Assembly: GCA_003242685.1 (NCBI GenBank)
Contig: QGVD01000052.1
Span: 1-27,135 of the forward strand
From: Pseudomonadota bacterium
GTDB taxonomy: Bacteria; Pseudomonadota; Gammaproteobacteria; Steroidobacterales; Steroidobacteraceae
Reading direction: 5' to 3'
Length of the DNA: 27,135 nt
In this document: positions 1 to 9,153 of the stretch, one piece after another
How positions within the stretch are numbered: position 1 is the stretch's first letter
Layout: every line of letters starts with the position of its first letter
The notes under the pieces: generated by a model
Seen by the model: only the letters and a program-made list of their open reading frames with translations
Told to the model about the DNA's origin: nothing
The model's database searches: none
Translations under genes and position numbers: made by a program

Positions 1-9
1 TGTAAGGTT

Positions 10-609
10 GTGACCAGGCTCGTCGCGGGTGTGGACGAAGCGGGACGGGGACCGCTCGCAGGTCCCGTCGTCGCGGCGGCCGTGATCCTCCATCCGCAGC
101 GTCCGATCGAAGGCCTGGCGGACTCGAAGACCCTGTCACCGCAGACGCGCGAGACGCTCGCATCCGCCATTCGCGAACGCGCGCTCGCGTGGTCGATCGC
201 CTGGGCCGACCCTGCGGAGATCGACGCGCTCAACATCCTCGGTGCGAGTCTCCTCGCGATGCGGCGCGCGCTCCTCGGGCTTCCCGTCGCGCCGTCTCAC
301 GTCCAGGTGGACGGAAACCGGACGCCGCGCGTCGAGGATCTGCCGTTCGTGTGCACCTGCGAGGCGATCGTGGGCGGCGATGCCCGCGTGGCTGCGATCA
401 GTGCGGCATCGATCCTCGCGAAGACGTATCGTGACGCCATGATGGAACGGCTCGACGCGTGCTACCCCGGGTTCGATCTCGCGGTCCACAAGGGCTATCC
501 GACGCCCGCGCACCTCGAGGCACTGCGGACCCGCGCGCCGACGCCGCTGCACCGCCGGACGTTCGCGCCGGTGAAGCTGGCGCCGGTAAAATCGGCGCAC
601 GGGCGCTAG
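10..609 (+). CDS. rnhB: Ribonuclease HII
   Basis: Cytoplasmic RNase HII, which cuts the RNA strand of RNA-DNA hybrids and removes misincorporated ribonucleotides. The 199-residue product matches the usual ~200 residues. The hallmark DEAGRG motif is at residues 9-14, so the acidic pair D9/E10 is present. Further candidate metal-binding acids are D101 (in VDGNR) and D124, followed by the family-typical AAISAASILAKTYRD stretch. The GTG at 10 is the first start in the window. The frame is open back to base 1 and no well-spaced ribosome site is visible, so the true start may lie upstream of the window. The stop is 20 bp before dnaE, and rnhB-dnaE-accA is a classic gammaproteobacterial order. The family call is very secure; only the start is uncertain. 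Confidence 0.95.
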   Translation: MTRLVAGVDEAGRGPLAGPVVAAAVILHPQRPIEGLADSKTLSPQTRETLASAIRERALAWSIAWADPAEIDALNILGASLLAMRRALLGLPVAPSHVQVDGNRTPRVEDLPFVCTCEAIVGGDARVAAISAASILAKTYRDAMMERLDACYPGFDLAVHKGYPTPAHLEALRTRAPTPLHRRTFAPVKLAPVKSAHGR

Positions 610-629
610 AGGCCGTGCCGGGAGTGTCG

Positions 630-3600
630 ATGGCACCGGGCTTCGTACACCTGCGGCTGCACACGGAGTACTCGCTGGTCGACAGCGTGGTGCGCGTGCC
701 CGAACTCGTCGCCGCGGTCGCCGCGGCCGGCATGCCCGCCGTCGCGGTCACGGACCAGAGCAACCTCTTCGCGATGGTGAAGTTCTACCGCGCGGCACTC
801 GCGCGCGGTGTCCAGCCCATCATCGGCGTCGATCTCCTGGTGCACGAGGAGGGCGAGCGCGTCCCTGCATCGCGCATCGCGCTCCTCTGCCAGACGCAGA
901 CGGGTTACCGCAACGTCACGCGGCTCGTCACGCGCGCGTATCTCGAGGGTCAGCGGCGCGGAACGCCGCTCATCCAGCGCGACTGGCTGCGCCCGGAAGA
1001 GCTCGAAGGTCTCATCGCGCTCTCCTGCGCGACCGAAGGCGACATCGGCCGCGCACTGGTCAACGGCCGCGAGCGCGATGCGGAGCGCGCGCTCGACCAG
1101 TGGCTCGCGCTCTTCGGCGACCGCTTCTACATCGAGCTGCAGCGCATCGGACGGCCGGACGAGGAAGCGTACATCGCGGCCGCGGTGGCGCTCGCCGCGC
1201 GGCGCGGCGTTCCGGTCGTCGCGACGAACGACGTGCGCTTCCTCAGCGAGGCGGATTTCGACGCGCACGAAGCCCGCGTGTGCATTCACGACGGCACGCT
1301 GCTCGCCGATCCCGGCCGCCCGCGCCGCTACACGCGACAGCAGTACCTGCGCTCACCGCAGGAGATGGCGGCGCTGTTCGCCGACGTGCCCGAGGCACTC
1401 GCCAACACCGTCGAGATCGCGCGCCGCTGCAGCCTGGTGCTCAAGCTCGGACAGCCGCGTCTGCCGGAGTTCCCCGTGCCCGGCGGCGGCAGCACCACCG
1501 AATTCCTCTGCGCCGAGGCGGAGCGCGGGCTCGCACGCCGCAACATTCCCGCGGATCAGATGGAGCGCTATCAGACGCGGCTGCGCACCGAGCTCGACGT
1601 CATCTGCCAGATGGGCTTCGCGGGCTACTTCCTCATCGTGGCGGACTTCATCCGCTGGGCGAGGGAGAACGGTGTGCCCGTGGGTCCCGGGCGCGGATCG
1701 GGTGCCGGATCTCTCGTCGCCTACGCGCTCGGCATCACGGACATCGATCCGCTCGAGTACGACCTGCTGTTCGAGCGCTTCCTCAATCCCGAGCGTGTCT
1801 CGATGCCCGACTTCGACGTCGACTTCTGCATGGAAGGCCGCGACCGGGTCATCGAGTACGTCGCGCAGAAGTACGGGCGCGAGCGCGTCTCGCAGATCAT
1901 CACCTACGGCACGATGGCGGCGAAGGCGGTCGTGCGCGACTGCGGCCGCGTGCTGGGTCTGAGCTACGGTTTCGTCGACCGCATCGCGAAGCTCATTCCG
2001 TTCGAGCTCGGCATCACGCTCGACGACGCGCTCGCCAAGGAGCCGGAGCTCAAGCGCCTGTACGAATCGGAAGAGGAGGTCAGGCACCTCATCGATCTCG
2101 CGCGCTCGCTCGAAGGTCTCACGCGCAACGCGGGCATGCACGCGGGCGGCGTGGTGATCGCGCCCTCGGTGCTCACGGACTTCACGCCGCTCTACTGCGA
2201 CGAGAACGGCGGCAGCGTGGTCACGCAGTTCGACAAGGACGACGTCGAGGCCGCGGGCCTCGTGAAGTTCGACTTCCTCGGCCTTCGGACCCTCACGATC
2301 ATCGACCGTGCGGTGGCGACCATCAACCGCATGCGCGCCGAGCGCGGGGAGGAGCCGCTCGACATCCGCCGGATCCCGATGGACGATCCGGAAACCTACC
2401 GGCTCCTCAAGGAATGCCGTACGACCGCAGTGTTCCAGCTCGAGTCGCGCGGCATGAAGGATCTCATCCGGCGCCTGCAGCCGGACCGCTTCGAGGACAT
2501 CGTCGCTCTCGTCGCGCTGTTCCGGCCCGGACCGCTCCAGTCCGGAATGGTCGACGACTTCATCAACCGCAAGCACGGACGCATCGAAGGGCCCATCGAC
2601 TATCTGCATCCGAGCCTGGAACCGGTGCTGAAGCCGACGTACGGCGTGATCCTCTACCAGGAGCAGGTGATGCAGATCGCGCAGGTGCTCGCCGGCTATA
2701 CGCTCGGCGGCGCCGACCTGCTGCGCCGTGCGATGGGCAAGAAGAAGCCCGAGGAAATGGCGAAGCAGCGCTCGGTGTTCATCTCCGGTGCGGTCGAGCG
2801 CGGTGTGGATGAGAGTCTCGCCGCGCACATCTTCGACCTGATGGAGAAGTTCGCCGGGTACGGCTTCAACAAGTCGCACTCGGCCGCCTACGCGCTGCTC
2901 TCCTACCAGACCGCATATCTCAAGGCGCATTACCCGGCCGCGTTCATGGCCGCCGTGCTTTCGGCGGACATGGACAACACGGACAAGGTCGTCACGCTCA
3001 TCGAGGAGTGCAAGCAGATCGGGCTCGCGGTGCTGCCGCCCGACGTGAACCAGTCGCGCTACGAGTTCGCGGTCGCCGACGCGCGCACGATCCGGTACGG
3101 GCTCGGCGCCATCAAGGGCGTGGGGCAGGGCGCCGTCGAGGCGATCATCGGCGAGCGCGAAGCGCGCGGACCGTACACGAGCCTCGAGGATCTCTGCCGG
3201 CGAATCGATCTGCAGAAGGTCAACCGCCGCGTGCTCGAGGCGCTGATCCGCTCGGGCAGCCTCGATTCGCTCGGCGTGAACCGCGCGACGCTGATGCATC
3301 GTCTGCCGACCGCACTGCAGCTCGGCGAGCAGAACTCGAAGGCGCACGAAACCGGCCAGAACGACCTCTTCGGTCTCGCACCGCAGATCGTCGTGCCCGT
3401 CGATACGGGTCCGGCGGCAGCCGAGCAGCCGGAGTGGAGCGAAGCGGTGCGGCTCGCCGGCGAGCGCGAGACCCTGGGGCTCTATCTCACCGGGCATCCG
3501 ATCAACCGCTTCGAGGCGGATCTGCCGCACTTCGTATCCGCGCGCATCGGAGATCTGGTGAGCGAGAAGCCGCTCGCGGGAATGGAGAACGGCCGCGGGT

Positions 3601-4160
3601 TCAACGCGGGCCGGCCCGTGACCATTGCCGGGCTCGTGCACGAAGTGCGCAAGCGCGGCCCGCGCGTGAGCCTCGTGCTCGACGACCGCTCGGGCCGCAT
3701 CGAGGTGACGCTGTTCGAGGACGTGTACCAGCAGCACCGGGAGCTGGTCACGAAGGACGCGCTGCTCCTCGTCGAAGGCATGCTGCGCTTCGACGAGTTC
3801 ATCGACGCGTGGCGCGTGGCCGCCCGCAGGCTCGTGGAGCTCGACCGCGTGCGCGAGCAGCACGCGCGGCGTATCGTGCTCAGGTGGCCGGCGCAGCGGC
3901 GGGGTGACGTGCTCGTCGCGCGGCTCGGGGAGCTGCTCTCGAAGTGGCGCCCGGGCCCCTGCGCGGTCACCATCGAGTACCGCGGCGCAAGTGCGCAGGG
4001 CGCGCTCACGCTCGATCCGTCGTGGAACGTCAAGGCGAGCCGCGAGCTGCTCGAGCAGCTCGAGGGCCTTGCGGGGCCGGGAAGCATTCAGATCCGCTAC
4101 GGACCGCCTCCGGCCCTCAGCGCTGTCGCGAGCCTTGCGGACGGCGGTCCGCGCCCTTAA
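630..4160 (+). CDS. dnaE: DNA polymerase III alpha subunit
   Basis: Catalytic alpha subunit of the replicative polymerase III holoenzyme, 1176 residues (E. coli 1160). An N-terminal PHP domain opens with a VHLRLHTEYS-type motif. The palm carries PGRGSGAGSLVAY and PDFDVDFC, with D396 and D398 matching E. coli D401/D403, and D548 in KFDFLGL matching D555. A helix-hairpin-helix (GLGAIKGVGQGAV) follows, then the clamp-binding pentapeptide QNDLF at 910-914 and a C-terminal OB-fold region. ATG 630 is preferred because GGAG lies at 621-624. An in-frame GTG at 624 is possible, and the long upstream extension inside rnhB is not believed. It is 20 bp after rnhB and 33 bp before accA, so cotranscription is likely. 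The paralogous error-prone DnaE2 is less likely because of the clamp motif and the neighbours. Confidence 0.97.
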   Translation: MAPGFVHLRLHTEYSLVDSVVRVPELVAAVAAAGMPAVAVTDQSNLFAMVKFYRAALARGVQPIIGVDLLVHEEGERVPASRIALLCQTQTGYRNVTRLVTRAYLEGQRRGTPLIQRDWLRPEELEGLIALSCATEGDIGRALVNGRERDAERALDQWLALFGDRFYIELQRIGRPDEEAYIAAAVALAARRGVPVVATNDVRFLSEADFDAHEARVCIHDGTLLADPGRPRRYTRQQYLRSPQEMAALFADVPEALANTVEIARRCSLVLKLGQPRLPEFPVPGGGSTTEFLCAEAERGLARRNIPADQMERYQTRLRTELDVICQMGFAGYFLIVADFIRWARENGVPVGPGRGSGAGSLVAYALGITDIDPLEYDLLFERFLNPERVSMPDFDVDFCMEGRDRVIEYVAQKYGRERVSQIITYGTMAAKAVVRDCGRVLGLSYGFVDRIAKLIPFELGITLDDALAKEPELKRLYESEEEVRHLIDLARSLEGLTRNAGMHAGGVVIAPSVLTDFTPLYCDENGGSVVTQFDKDDVEAAGLVKFDFLGLRTLTIIDRAVATINRMRAERGEEPLDIRRIPMDDPETYRLLKECRTTAVFQLESRGMKDLIRRLQPDRFEDIVALVALFRPGPLQSGMVDDFINRKHGRIEGPIDYLHPSLEPVLKPTYGVILYQEQVMQIAQVLAGYTLGGADLLRRAMGKKKPEEMAKQRSVFISGAVERGVDESLAAHIFDLMEKFAGYGFNKSHSAAYALLSYQTAYLKAHYPAAFMAAVLSADMDNTDKVVTLIEECKQIGLAVLPPDVNQSRYEFAVADARTIRYGLGAIKGVGQGAVEAIIGEREARGPYTSLEDLCRRIDLQKVNRRVLEALIRSGSLDSLGVNRATLMHRLPTALQLGEQNSKAHETGQNDLFGLAPQIVVPVDTGPAAAEQPEWSEAVRLAGERETLGLYLTGHPINRFEADLPHFVSARIGDLVSEKPLAGMENGRGFNAGRPVTIAGLVHEVRKRGPRVSLVLDDRSGRIEVTLFEDVYQQHRELVTKDALLLVEGMLRFDEFIDAWRVAARRLVELDRVREQHARRIVLRWPAQRRGDVLVARLGELLSKWRPGPCAVTIEYRGASAQGALTLDPSWNVKASRELLEQLEGLAGPGSIQIRYGPPPALSAVASLADGGPRP

Positions 4161-4193
4161 CCTCGCGCCCGTCTTCAGTCACGGTAACAGGGC

Positions 4194-5159
4194 ATGGCCG
4201 TCGCCTTCCTGGATTTCGAACAGCCGATCGCCGAGCTCGAAGCGAAGATCGAGGAGCTCAAGCACGTCACCTCGGATTCCGAGGTGAACATACAGGAGGA
4301 GATCGCGCGCCTGCAGGCGAAGAGCCGGCAGCTCACGACGAGCATCTTCGCGAATCTGACGCCCTGGCAGATCACGCAGCTCGCGCGCCATCCGCACCGG
4401 CCCTACACGCTCGATTACGTCAACTACATGTGCCGTGAGTTCCACGAGCTGCACGGCGACCGCATGTTCGCCGACGACCAGGCGATCGTCGGAGGGCTGG
4501 CGCGCATCGAGCAGCGCGTGGTGATGCTCATCGGCCACCAGAAGGGCCGCGACACGAAGGAGCGCGTGCGGCGCAACTACGGCATGCCGAAGCCGGAAGG
4601 CTACCGGAAGGCGCTGCGCCTGATGCGGCTCGCGGAGCGCTTCCAGCTTCCCATCGTCACGCTGATCGATACGGCAGGTGCATACCCCGGCGTCGGCTCG
4701 GAAGAGCGCGGACAGAGCGAAGCCATCGCGCGCAATCTCTTCGAAATGTCGGTGATGCGCGTGCCCATCGTGAGCGCCGTGATCGGCGAAGGCGGATCGG
4801 GCGGCGCGCTCGCGATCGGCGTGTGCGATCGTCTCCTGATGCTCCAGTACAGCACCTATTCGGTGATCTCGCCGGAAGGCTGCGCGTCCATCCTGTGGAA
4901 GAGCGCGGACAAGAAGGAGGCGGCAGCCGAGGCGCTGCAGCTCACGGCGGACCGGCTGCAGAAGCTCGGGCTCGTCGACGAGGTGCTCGAGGAGCCGCTC
5001 GGCGGCGCGCATCGCGACCCGCAGGCGATGGCGCAGGCGCTCAAGGCCGCGATCCTCCGTCACCTCGACGATCTCTCGAAGCTCTCGCCCGAGGAGCTGG
5101 TGGCTGCGCGCGCGGAGCGCCTCGCGTCGTTCGGCGTGTTCTCGGAATCCGATTCGTAG
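4194..5159 (+). CDS. accA: Acetyl-CoA carboxylase carboxyltransferase subunit alpha
   Basis: Alpha subunit of the carboxyltransferase half of acetyl-CoA carboxylase. With AccD it transfers carboxyl from biotinylated AccB to acetyl-CoA, giving malonyl-CoA for fatty-acid synthesis in the cytoplasm. The 321 residues match E. coli (319). The N-terminal helical segment (FLDFEQPIAELEAKIEEL) is typical of AccA. The crotonase-fold core has IDTAGAYPGVGSEERGQSE near 158-176 and the glycine-rich EGGSGGAL at 199-206, which builds an oxyanion site. It lies between dnaE and tilS with gaps of 33 and 25 bp, the order seen in Pseudomonas-like genomes. The Shine-Dalgarno site is poor (only AGGG directly before ATG). 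Nothing in the protein is unusual. Confidence 0.96.
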   Translation: MAVAFLDFEQPIAELEAKIEELKHVTSDSEVNIQEEIARLQAKSRQLTTSIFANLTPWQITQLARHPHRPYTLDYVNYMCREFHELHGDRMFADDQAIVGGLARIEQRVVMLIGHQKGRDTKERVRRNYGMPKPEGYRKALRLMRLAERFQLPIVTLIDTAGAYPGVGSEERGQSEAIARNLFEMSVMRVPIVSAVIGEGGSGGALAIGVCDRLLMLQYSTYSVISPEGCASILWKSADKKEAAAEALQLTADRLQKLGLVDEVLEEPLGGAHRDPQAMAQALKAAILRHLDDLSKLSPEELVAARAERLASFGVFSESDS

Positions 5160-5184
5160 GTTCCGTCCGCCTGCGCGAGCCGGG

Positions 5185-6555
5185 ATGGCGGGCGTGACGC
5201 GCAGCTCCTTCGGACCGGACTGGCTCGATCGGCGTCTCGCGGAGCTGCTGCCCGGCTATCCGCGCGTCGCGGTCTGTGTCGCGTTCAGCGGAGGGCTCGA
5301 CTCGACGGCACTCCTCGCGGCGCTCGCGCCGTTGAGCAAGCGCCTCGCTGAACTCCGCGCGATTCACGTCGACCACGGAATCAATCCGGCGAGCGGGCGC
5401 TGGAGCCGCCACTGCCGCACGCTCGCGCGCGTTCTGCACGTGCCGCTCGGCGTACGCAGAGTATCGGTCTCGCGGGCGCGCGGCACGTCGCTCGAAGCCG
5501 CCGCACGTGCCGCGCGTTACGAAGCGCTCGCCGCTGCGCTGAAACCGGGAGAGTTCCTCCTCACCGCGCATCACGAGGACGATCAGCTCGAGACCGTGCT
5601 GCTGCAGCTCATGCGCGGCGCGGGCATCGCGGGACTCGCCGCGATGCCGGAGATCGTGCCGTTCGCTTCCGGATGGCTCGCGCGTCCGCTGCTGCCGCTG
5701 CCCCGCGCGACCCTCGAGCGCTGGCTGCGCGATCGCGGCATCCCGTGGATCGAGGACGACAGCAACCTCGACGAGCGGATCGACCGCAACTATCTGCGGC
5801 TGAAGATCGTGCCGCTGCTGCGCGCACGGTGGCCGGGCGCGGGTGCCGCAGTCGCGCGCAGCGCGCGGCACGCGGCGCAGGCACAGCGTATCCTCGATCG
5901 GCTGGCACGCATGGACGTGGAGCGCGCGGCCGACGGCGATGCGCTCTCGGTGCCCCGCTTGAGGGCGCTCGATCTCGATCGTCGGCGCAACGCGATCCGC
6001 TTCTGGATCGCGCGCGCGGGCGTGCCGCTGCCGGATGCGCGCCGGCTCGAGGAAATCGCGCGCACGCTGTTCACGGCGCGCGCAGATGCCAATCCCGTGG
6101 TCGAGTGGGGCGACGTAGCCGTGCAGCGCCACGCGAATCGGCTGCTGCTCCGGCCGCGCACGCTCACGGTGCATCGTTCACCGATCGAGTGGCTCGTGAC
6201 GCGGGACGCGAAGCTGCAGCTGCCGGGCGATCTAGGGACGCTCGAGCTCGTGGAGGATGCGCGCGGGCCCGTCGATCTCGATGCGCTGCCGCCGAAACTC
6301 ACGATCCGATGGCGCAGCGGAGGCGAGCGCATCCGTCTCGACGCGCGCGGACCGCGCCGCGCGCTCAAGGATCTCCTTCAGAGTGCGCGAGTGCCGCCCG
6401 CGGAGCGGGCACGCGTGCCGCTCGTCTGCGACGGCGAGCGAGTGCTCATCGTCGGCGACCTGTGGATCGATGCGGCGATTCGCGCGGGACCCGGTTCGCG
6501 CCGCCGCGGCAGACTCGTCTGGCACAGAATCTCACTTCGCGCAAGTCGCACGTGA
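5185..6555 (+). CDS. tilS: tRNA(Ile)-lysidine synthetase
   Basis: ATP-dependent enzyme that attaches lysine to C34 of the minor tRNA-Ile (CAU anticodon), changing both its charging and its decoding from Met to Ile; essential in most bacteria. The PP-loop ATP-binding motif SGGLDS is at residues 35-40, followed by a typical IHVDHGINPAS region and the HHEDDQLETVLLQLMRG segment of the catalytic domain. The C-terminal TilS domain is recognisable from its RSGGERIRLDARGPRRALK stretch and a following VPPAERARVPLVCDGE stretch. The 456 residues compare with 432 in E. coli, so it is complete. ATG 5185 is 25 bp after accA. It is the last gene before a promoter-bearing 113-bp gap, so it probably ends the rnhB-dnaE-accA-tilS unit. 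Confidence 0.95.
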   Translation: MAGVTRSSFGPDWLDRRLAELLPGYPRVAVCVAFSGGLDSTALLAALAPLSKRLAELRAIHVDHGINPASGRWSRHCRTLARVLHVPLGVRRVSVSRARGTSLEAAARAARYEALAAALKPGEFLLTAHHEDDQLETVLLQLMRGAGIAGLAAMPEIVPFASGWLARPLLPLPRATLERWLRDRGIPWIEDDSNLDERIDRNYLRLKIVPLLRARWPGAGAAVARSARHAAQAQRILDRLARMDVERAADGDALSVPRLRALDLDRRRNAIRFWIARAGVPLPDARRLEEIARTLFTARADANPVVEWGDVAVQRHANRLLLRPRTLTVHRSPIEWLVTRDAKLQLPGDLGTLELVEDARGPVDLDALPPKLTIRWRSGGERIRLDARGPRRALKDLLQSARVPPAERARVPLVCDGERVLIVGDLWIDAAIRAGPGSRRRGRLVWHRISLRASRT

Positions 6556-6580
6556 CGTACCCCGGGAGAGGTGCGTCGCG

Positions 6581-6609
6581 TTGAGAGGGACGCCCCGATT
6601 TGCTAACCT
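6581..6609 (+). promoter_or_regulatory. Candidate sigma70 promoter of pyrG
   Basis: TTGAGA (6581-6586) and TAACCT (6604-6609) are separated by exactly 17 bp, with a TGC extended -10 immediately upstream (6601-6603). It lies in the 113-bp gap after tilS and about 60 bp before the pyrG ATG, so it would serve the pyrG-kdsA-eno unit. The -35 matches 4-5 of 6 consensus bases. This is a motif reading only. Confidence 0.5.
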
Positions 6610-6668
6610 GTCGGCCCGTCGTAAAGCGGCCCTCTCGGTGCCCGATCTCCTCGACGGAAATCCCTTAA

Positions 6669-8312
6669 ATGCCGCGATTCGTATTCGTCACTGGCGGTGT
6701 CGTGTCCTCGTTGGGCAAAGGCATCGCATCCGCCTCATTGGGCGCGATTCTGGAGGCTCGGGGCCTCAAGGTCGCCATGGTCAAGCTGGATCCGTACATC
6801 AACGTGGATCCGGGAACCATGAGTCCCTTCCAGCACGGTGAAGTGTTCGTCACGCACGATGGCACCGAGACCGACCTCGACCTCGGCCATTACGAGCGCT
6901 TCGTGCGGACCACGACCGGGCGGCACAGCAACTTCACCACCGGGCGCATCTACGAGCGCGTGATCGCCAAGGAGCGGCGCGGCGACTACCTCGGCGCCAC
7001 GGTGCAGGTGATTCCGCACATCACGGACGAGATCAAGCGCAGCATCATGCTCGGCGCCGACGAGGCGGACGTGTGCATGGTCGAGATCGGCGGCACGGTG
7101 GGCGACATCGAATCGTTGCCGTTCCTCGAGGCGATCCGCCAGATGGGCGTGGAGCTCGGGCGCAACAACTGCGTCTACATGCACCTCACCCTCGTGCCGG
7201 TGATGGGCTCCGGCGAGATCAAGACCAAGCCCACGCAGCACTCGGTGAAGGAGCTGCGCAGCATCGGTATCCAGCCGGACGTGCTGCTGTGCCGCTGCCG
7301 CCATCCGCTGCCCGAGGAGCAGCGCCGCAAGATCGCGCTCTTCACGAACGTCGAGGAGCGCGCGGTGATCTCGGCCGTCGATTCGGACGACATCTACAAG
7401 ATTCCGATCCTCCTGCACGAGCAGGGACTCGACGACATCATCGTCGACAAGCTGCGCCTCGACGTGCCGCCGACCGATCTCTCTGAGTGGCGCCAGGTCG
7501 TCAACGCGAAGGCCAACCCCGACGGGCAGGTCGACATCGCGATGGTCGGCAAGTACGTGCAGGTGCGCGATTCGTATCTCTCGCTGAACGAGGCGCTCAC
7601 GCACGGGGGCCTCAAGACCCGCACGCGCGTCAACATCCATTACATCGAGTCCACCGACATCGAGAAGCACGGCACGCACTGCCTCAAGGACATGGACGCG
7701 ATCCTCGTGCCGGGCGGCTTCGGCGAGCGCGGCATCGAGGGCAAGATCCAGGCCGTGCGCTTCGCGCGCGAGAACCGCATCCCGTATCTCGGCATCTGTC
7801 TCGGGATGCAGATCGCCATCATCGAGTACGGACGCAACGTGCTCGGCCTCACGGACGCGAACAGCACGGAGTTCAACCGCGCGACGCCGCATCCCGTCAT
7901 CGCACTCATCACGGAGTGGCAGGATCAGTCGCGCGGCGTTCAGCAGCGGGACGAGACGTGCGCCAAGGGCGGCACGATGCGCCTCGGCGCGCAGGAGATC
8001 GTGCTGAGCGCAGGCTCGCTCGCACGCGAGATCTACGGCAAGGACGTCATCATGGAGCGGCACCGGCACCGCTACGAGTTCAACAACAACTACCTCGAGC
8101 GCTACCGGCAGGCCGGCATGCGCTTCTCCGGCTTCTCGCGCGATGGACTCGTGGAAGTGATCGAGCTGCCGAACCATCCGTGGTTCATCGCGACACAGTT
8201 CCATCCGGAGTTCACGTCCACGCCGCGCGACGGCCATCCGCTCTTCACGAGCTTCGTGCGTGCGGCACGCGCCCGGCGCACAGCCGAGCTGCCGCAGGCG
8301 GCAGGAGCCTGA
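6669..8312 (+). CDS. pyrG: CTP synthase (glutamine hydrolysing)
   Basis: Converts UTP to CTP using ATP and glutamine-derived ammonia, the last step of pyrimidine nucleotide synthesis. The 547 residues match E. coli (545). The synthetase domain begins MPRFVFVTGGVVSSLGKG, the family's ATP-binding opening, and continues with KLDPYINVDPGTMSPFQHGE. The C-terminal class I glutamine amidotransferase domain has the nucleophile elbow LGICLGMQIA (Cys) and FHPEFTSTP, which supplies the His/Glu of the triad. The start is fixed by the conserved N-terminus; only a weak GGAAA precedes it. kdsA starts 7 bp after the stop, with its ribosome site inside the pyrG 3' end, so the two are cotranscribed. Eno follows, the common pyrG-kdsA-eno arrangement. 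Confidence 0.98.
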   Translation: MPRFVFVTGGVVSSLGKGIASASLGAILEARGLKVAMVKLDPYINVDPGTMSPFQHGEVFVTHDGTETDLDLGHYERFVRTTTGRHSNFTTGRIYERVIAKERRGDYLGATVQVIPHITDEIKRSIMLGADEADVCMVEIGGTVGDIESLPFLEAIRQMGVELGRNNCVYMHLTLVPVMGSGEIKTKPTQHSVKELRSIGIQPDVLLCRCRHPLPEEQRRKIALFTNVEERAVISAVDSDDIYKIPILLHEQGLDDIIVDKLRLDVPPTDLSEWRQVVNAKANPDGQVDIAMVGKYVQVRDSYLSLNEALTHGGLKTRTRVNIHYIESTDIEKHGTHCLKDMDAILVPGGFGERGIEGKIQAVRFARENRIPYLGICLGMQIAIIEYGRNVLGLTDANSTEFNRATPHPVIALITEWQDQSRGVQQRDETCAKGGTMRLGAQEIVLSAGSLAREIYGKDVIMERHRHRYEFNNNYLERYRQAGMRFSGFSRDGLVEVIELPNHPWFIATQFHPEFTSTPRDGHPLFTSFVRAARARRTAELPQAAGA

Positions 8313-8319
8313 TTCCATC

Positions 8320-9153
8320 ATGAAAATCGCCGGCTACGAGGTCGGGCTCGACCGACCCTTCTTTCTCATCTCCGGTCCCTGTGTCATCGAGAGCCAGACG
8401 CTCACGGAGGAGATCGCGGGCCGGCTGAAGGAGATCACGGGCCGGCTGTCGATTCCGTTCATCTTCAAGGCGTCCTTCGACAAGGCGAATCGTTCGTCGC
8501 GCACGAGCTACCGGGGTCCCGGCATCGAGCAGGGGCTCAAGGTGCTCGATCACGTGCGGCGCACGGTCGGCGTGCCGGTGCTCACCGACGTGCACGAGGA
8601 CACTCCGCTCGCGGAGGTCGCGGCGGTGGTCGACGTGCTGCAGACGCCGGCGTTTCTGTGCCGTCAGACAAACTTCATCGTGAACACCGCCTCCCAGGGC
8701 AAGCCCGTCAACATCAAGAAGGGCCAGTTCCTCTCGCCCTGGGAGATGAAGAACGTGGTCGACAAGGCGCGCTCGACAGGCAACGAGGCGATCCTCGTGA
8801 CCGAGCGCGGCTTTTCCTTCGGGTACAACAACCTGGTGTCGGACATGCGGAGCCTCTCGATCATGCGCGACACGGGTTGCCCCGTCGTTTTCGATGCGAC
8901 GCACTCGGTGCAGCTCCCGGGCGGGCAGGGCACCGCCTCCGGCGGCCAGCGCGAGTTCGTGCCGGTGCTGGCGCGCGCCGCCGTCGCGGCCGGCGTCTCG
9001 GGACTTTTCATGGAGACGCATCCCGAGCCCGAGAAGGCTCTTTCCGACGGTCCGAACGCCTGGCCGCTCGGGCGCATGGAGTCGCTCCTTTCGACGCTGC
9101 TCGAGATCGATCGCGCCGTGAAGAACAGACCCTTCGAGGAGTCCCTGCTATGA
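8320..9153 (+). CDS. kdsA: 3-deoxy-D-manno-octulosonate 8-phosphate synthase, metal-dependent type
   Basis: Condenses phosphoenolpyruvate with arabinose 5-phosphate to give KDO 8-phosphate for the lipopolysaccharide inner core, implying a Gram-negative outer membrane. The 277 residues compare with 284 in E. coli. FKASFDKANRSS, KPVNIKKGQFLSPWEMKN and FGYNNLVSDMRSL are diagnostic. SGPCVIES has Cys21 where E. coli KdsA has Asn (GGMNVLES); together with His in FDATHSVQ, Glu in METHPEPE and Asp in SDGPN this is the ligand set of metal-dependent enzymes such as Aquifex. The ATG at 8320 is chosen because AGGAG (8303-8307) precedes it and the conserved domain begins there. It overlaps eno by 4 bp (ATGA). 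Confidence 0.97.
   Translation: MKIAGYEVGLDRPFFLISGPCVIESQTLTEEIAGRLKEITGRLSIPFIFKASFDKANRSSRTSYRGPGIEQGLKVLDHVRRTVGVPVLTDVHEDTPLAEVAAVVDVLQTPAFLCRQTNFIVNTASQGKPVNIKKGQFLSPWEMKNVVDKARSTGNEAILVTERGFSFGYNNLVSDMRSLSIMRDTGCPVVFDATHSVQLPGGQGTASGGQREFVPVLARAAVAAGVSGLFMETHPEPEKALSDGPNAWPLGRMESLLSTLLEIDRAVKNRPFEESLL

Noticed and set aside
459..629. N-terminal extension of DnaE from 459
   Set aside because: It lies within rnhB, is Arg/Ala-rich, and is not part of the DnaE family. ATG 630 has a ribosome site and the conserved start.
1353..3863. 836-codon open frame opposite dnaE, and similar long antisense frames opposite pyrG, eno, lysS and sdhA
   Set aside because: Typical antisense shadows of GC-rich coding DNA. 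They are His/Arg/Asp/Val-rich, have no recognisable domains, and mirror confidently assigned genes.
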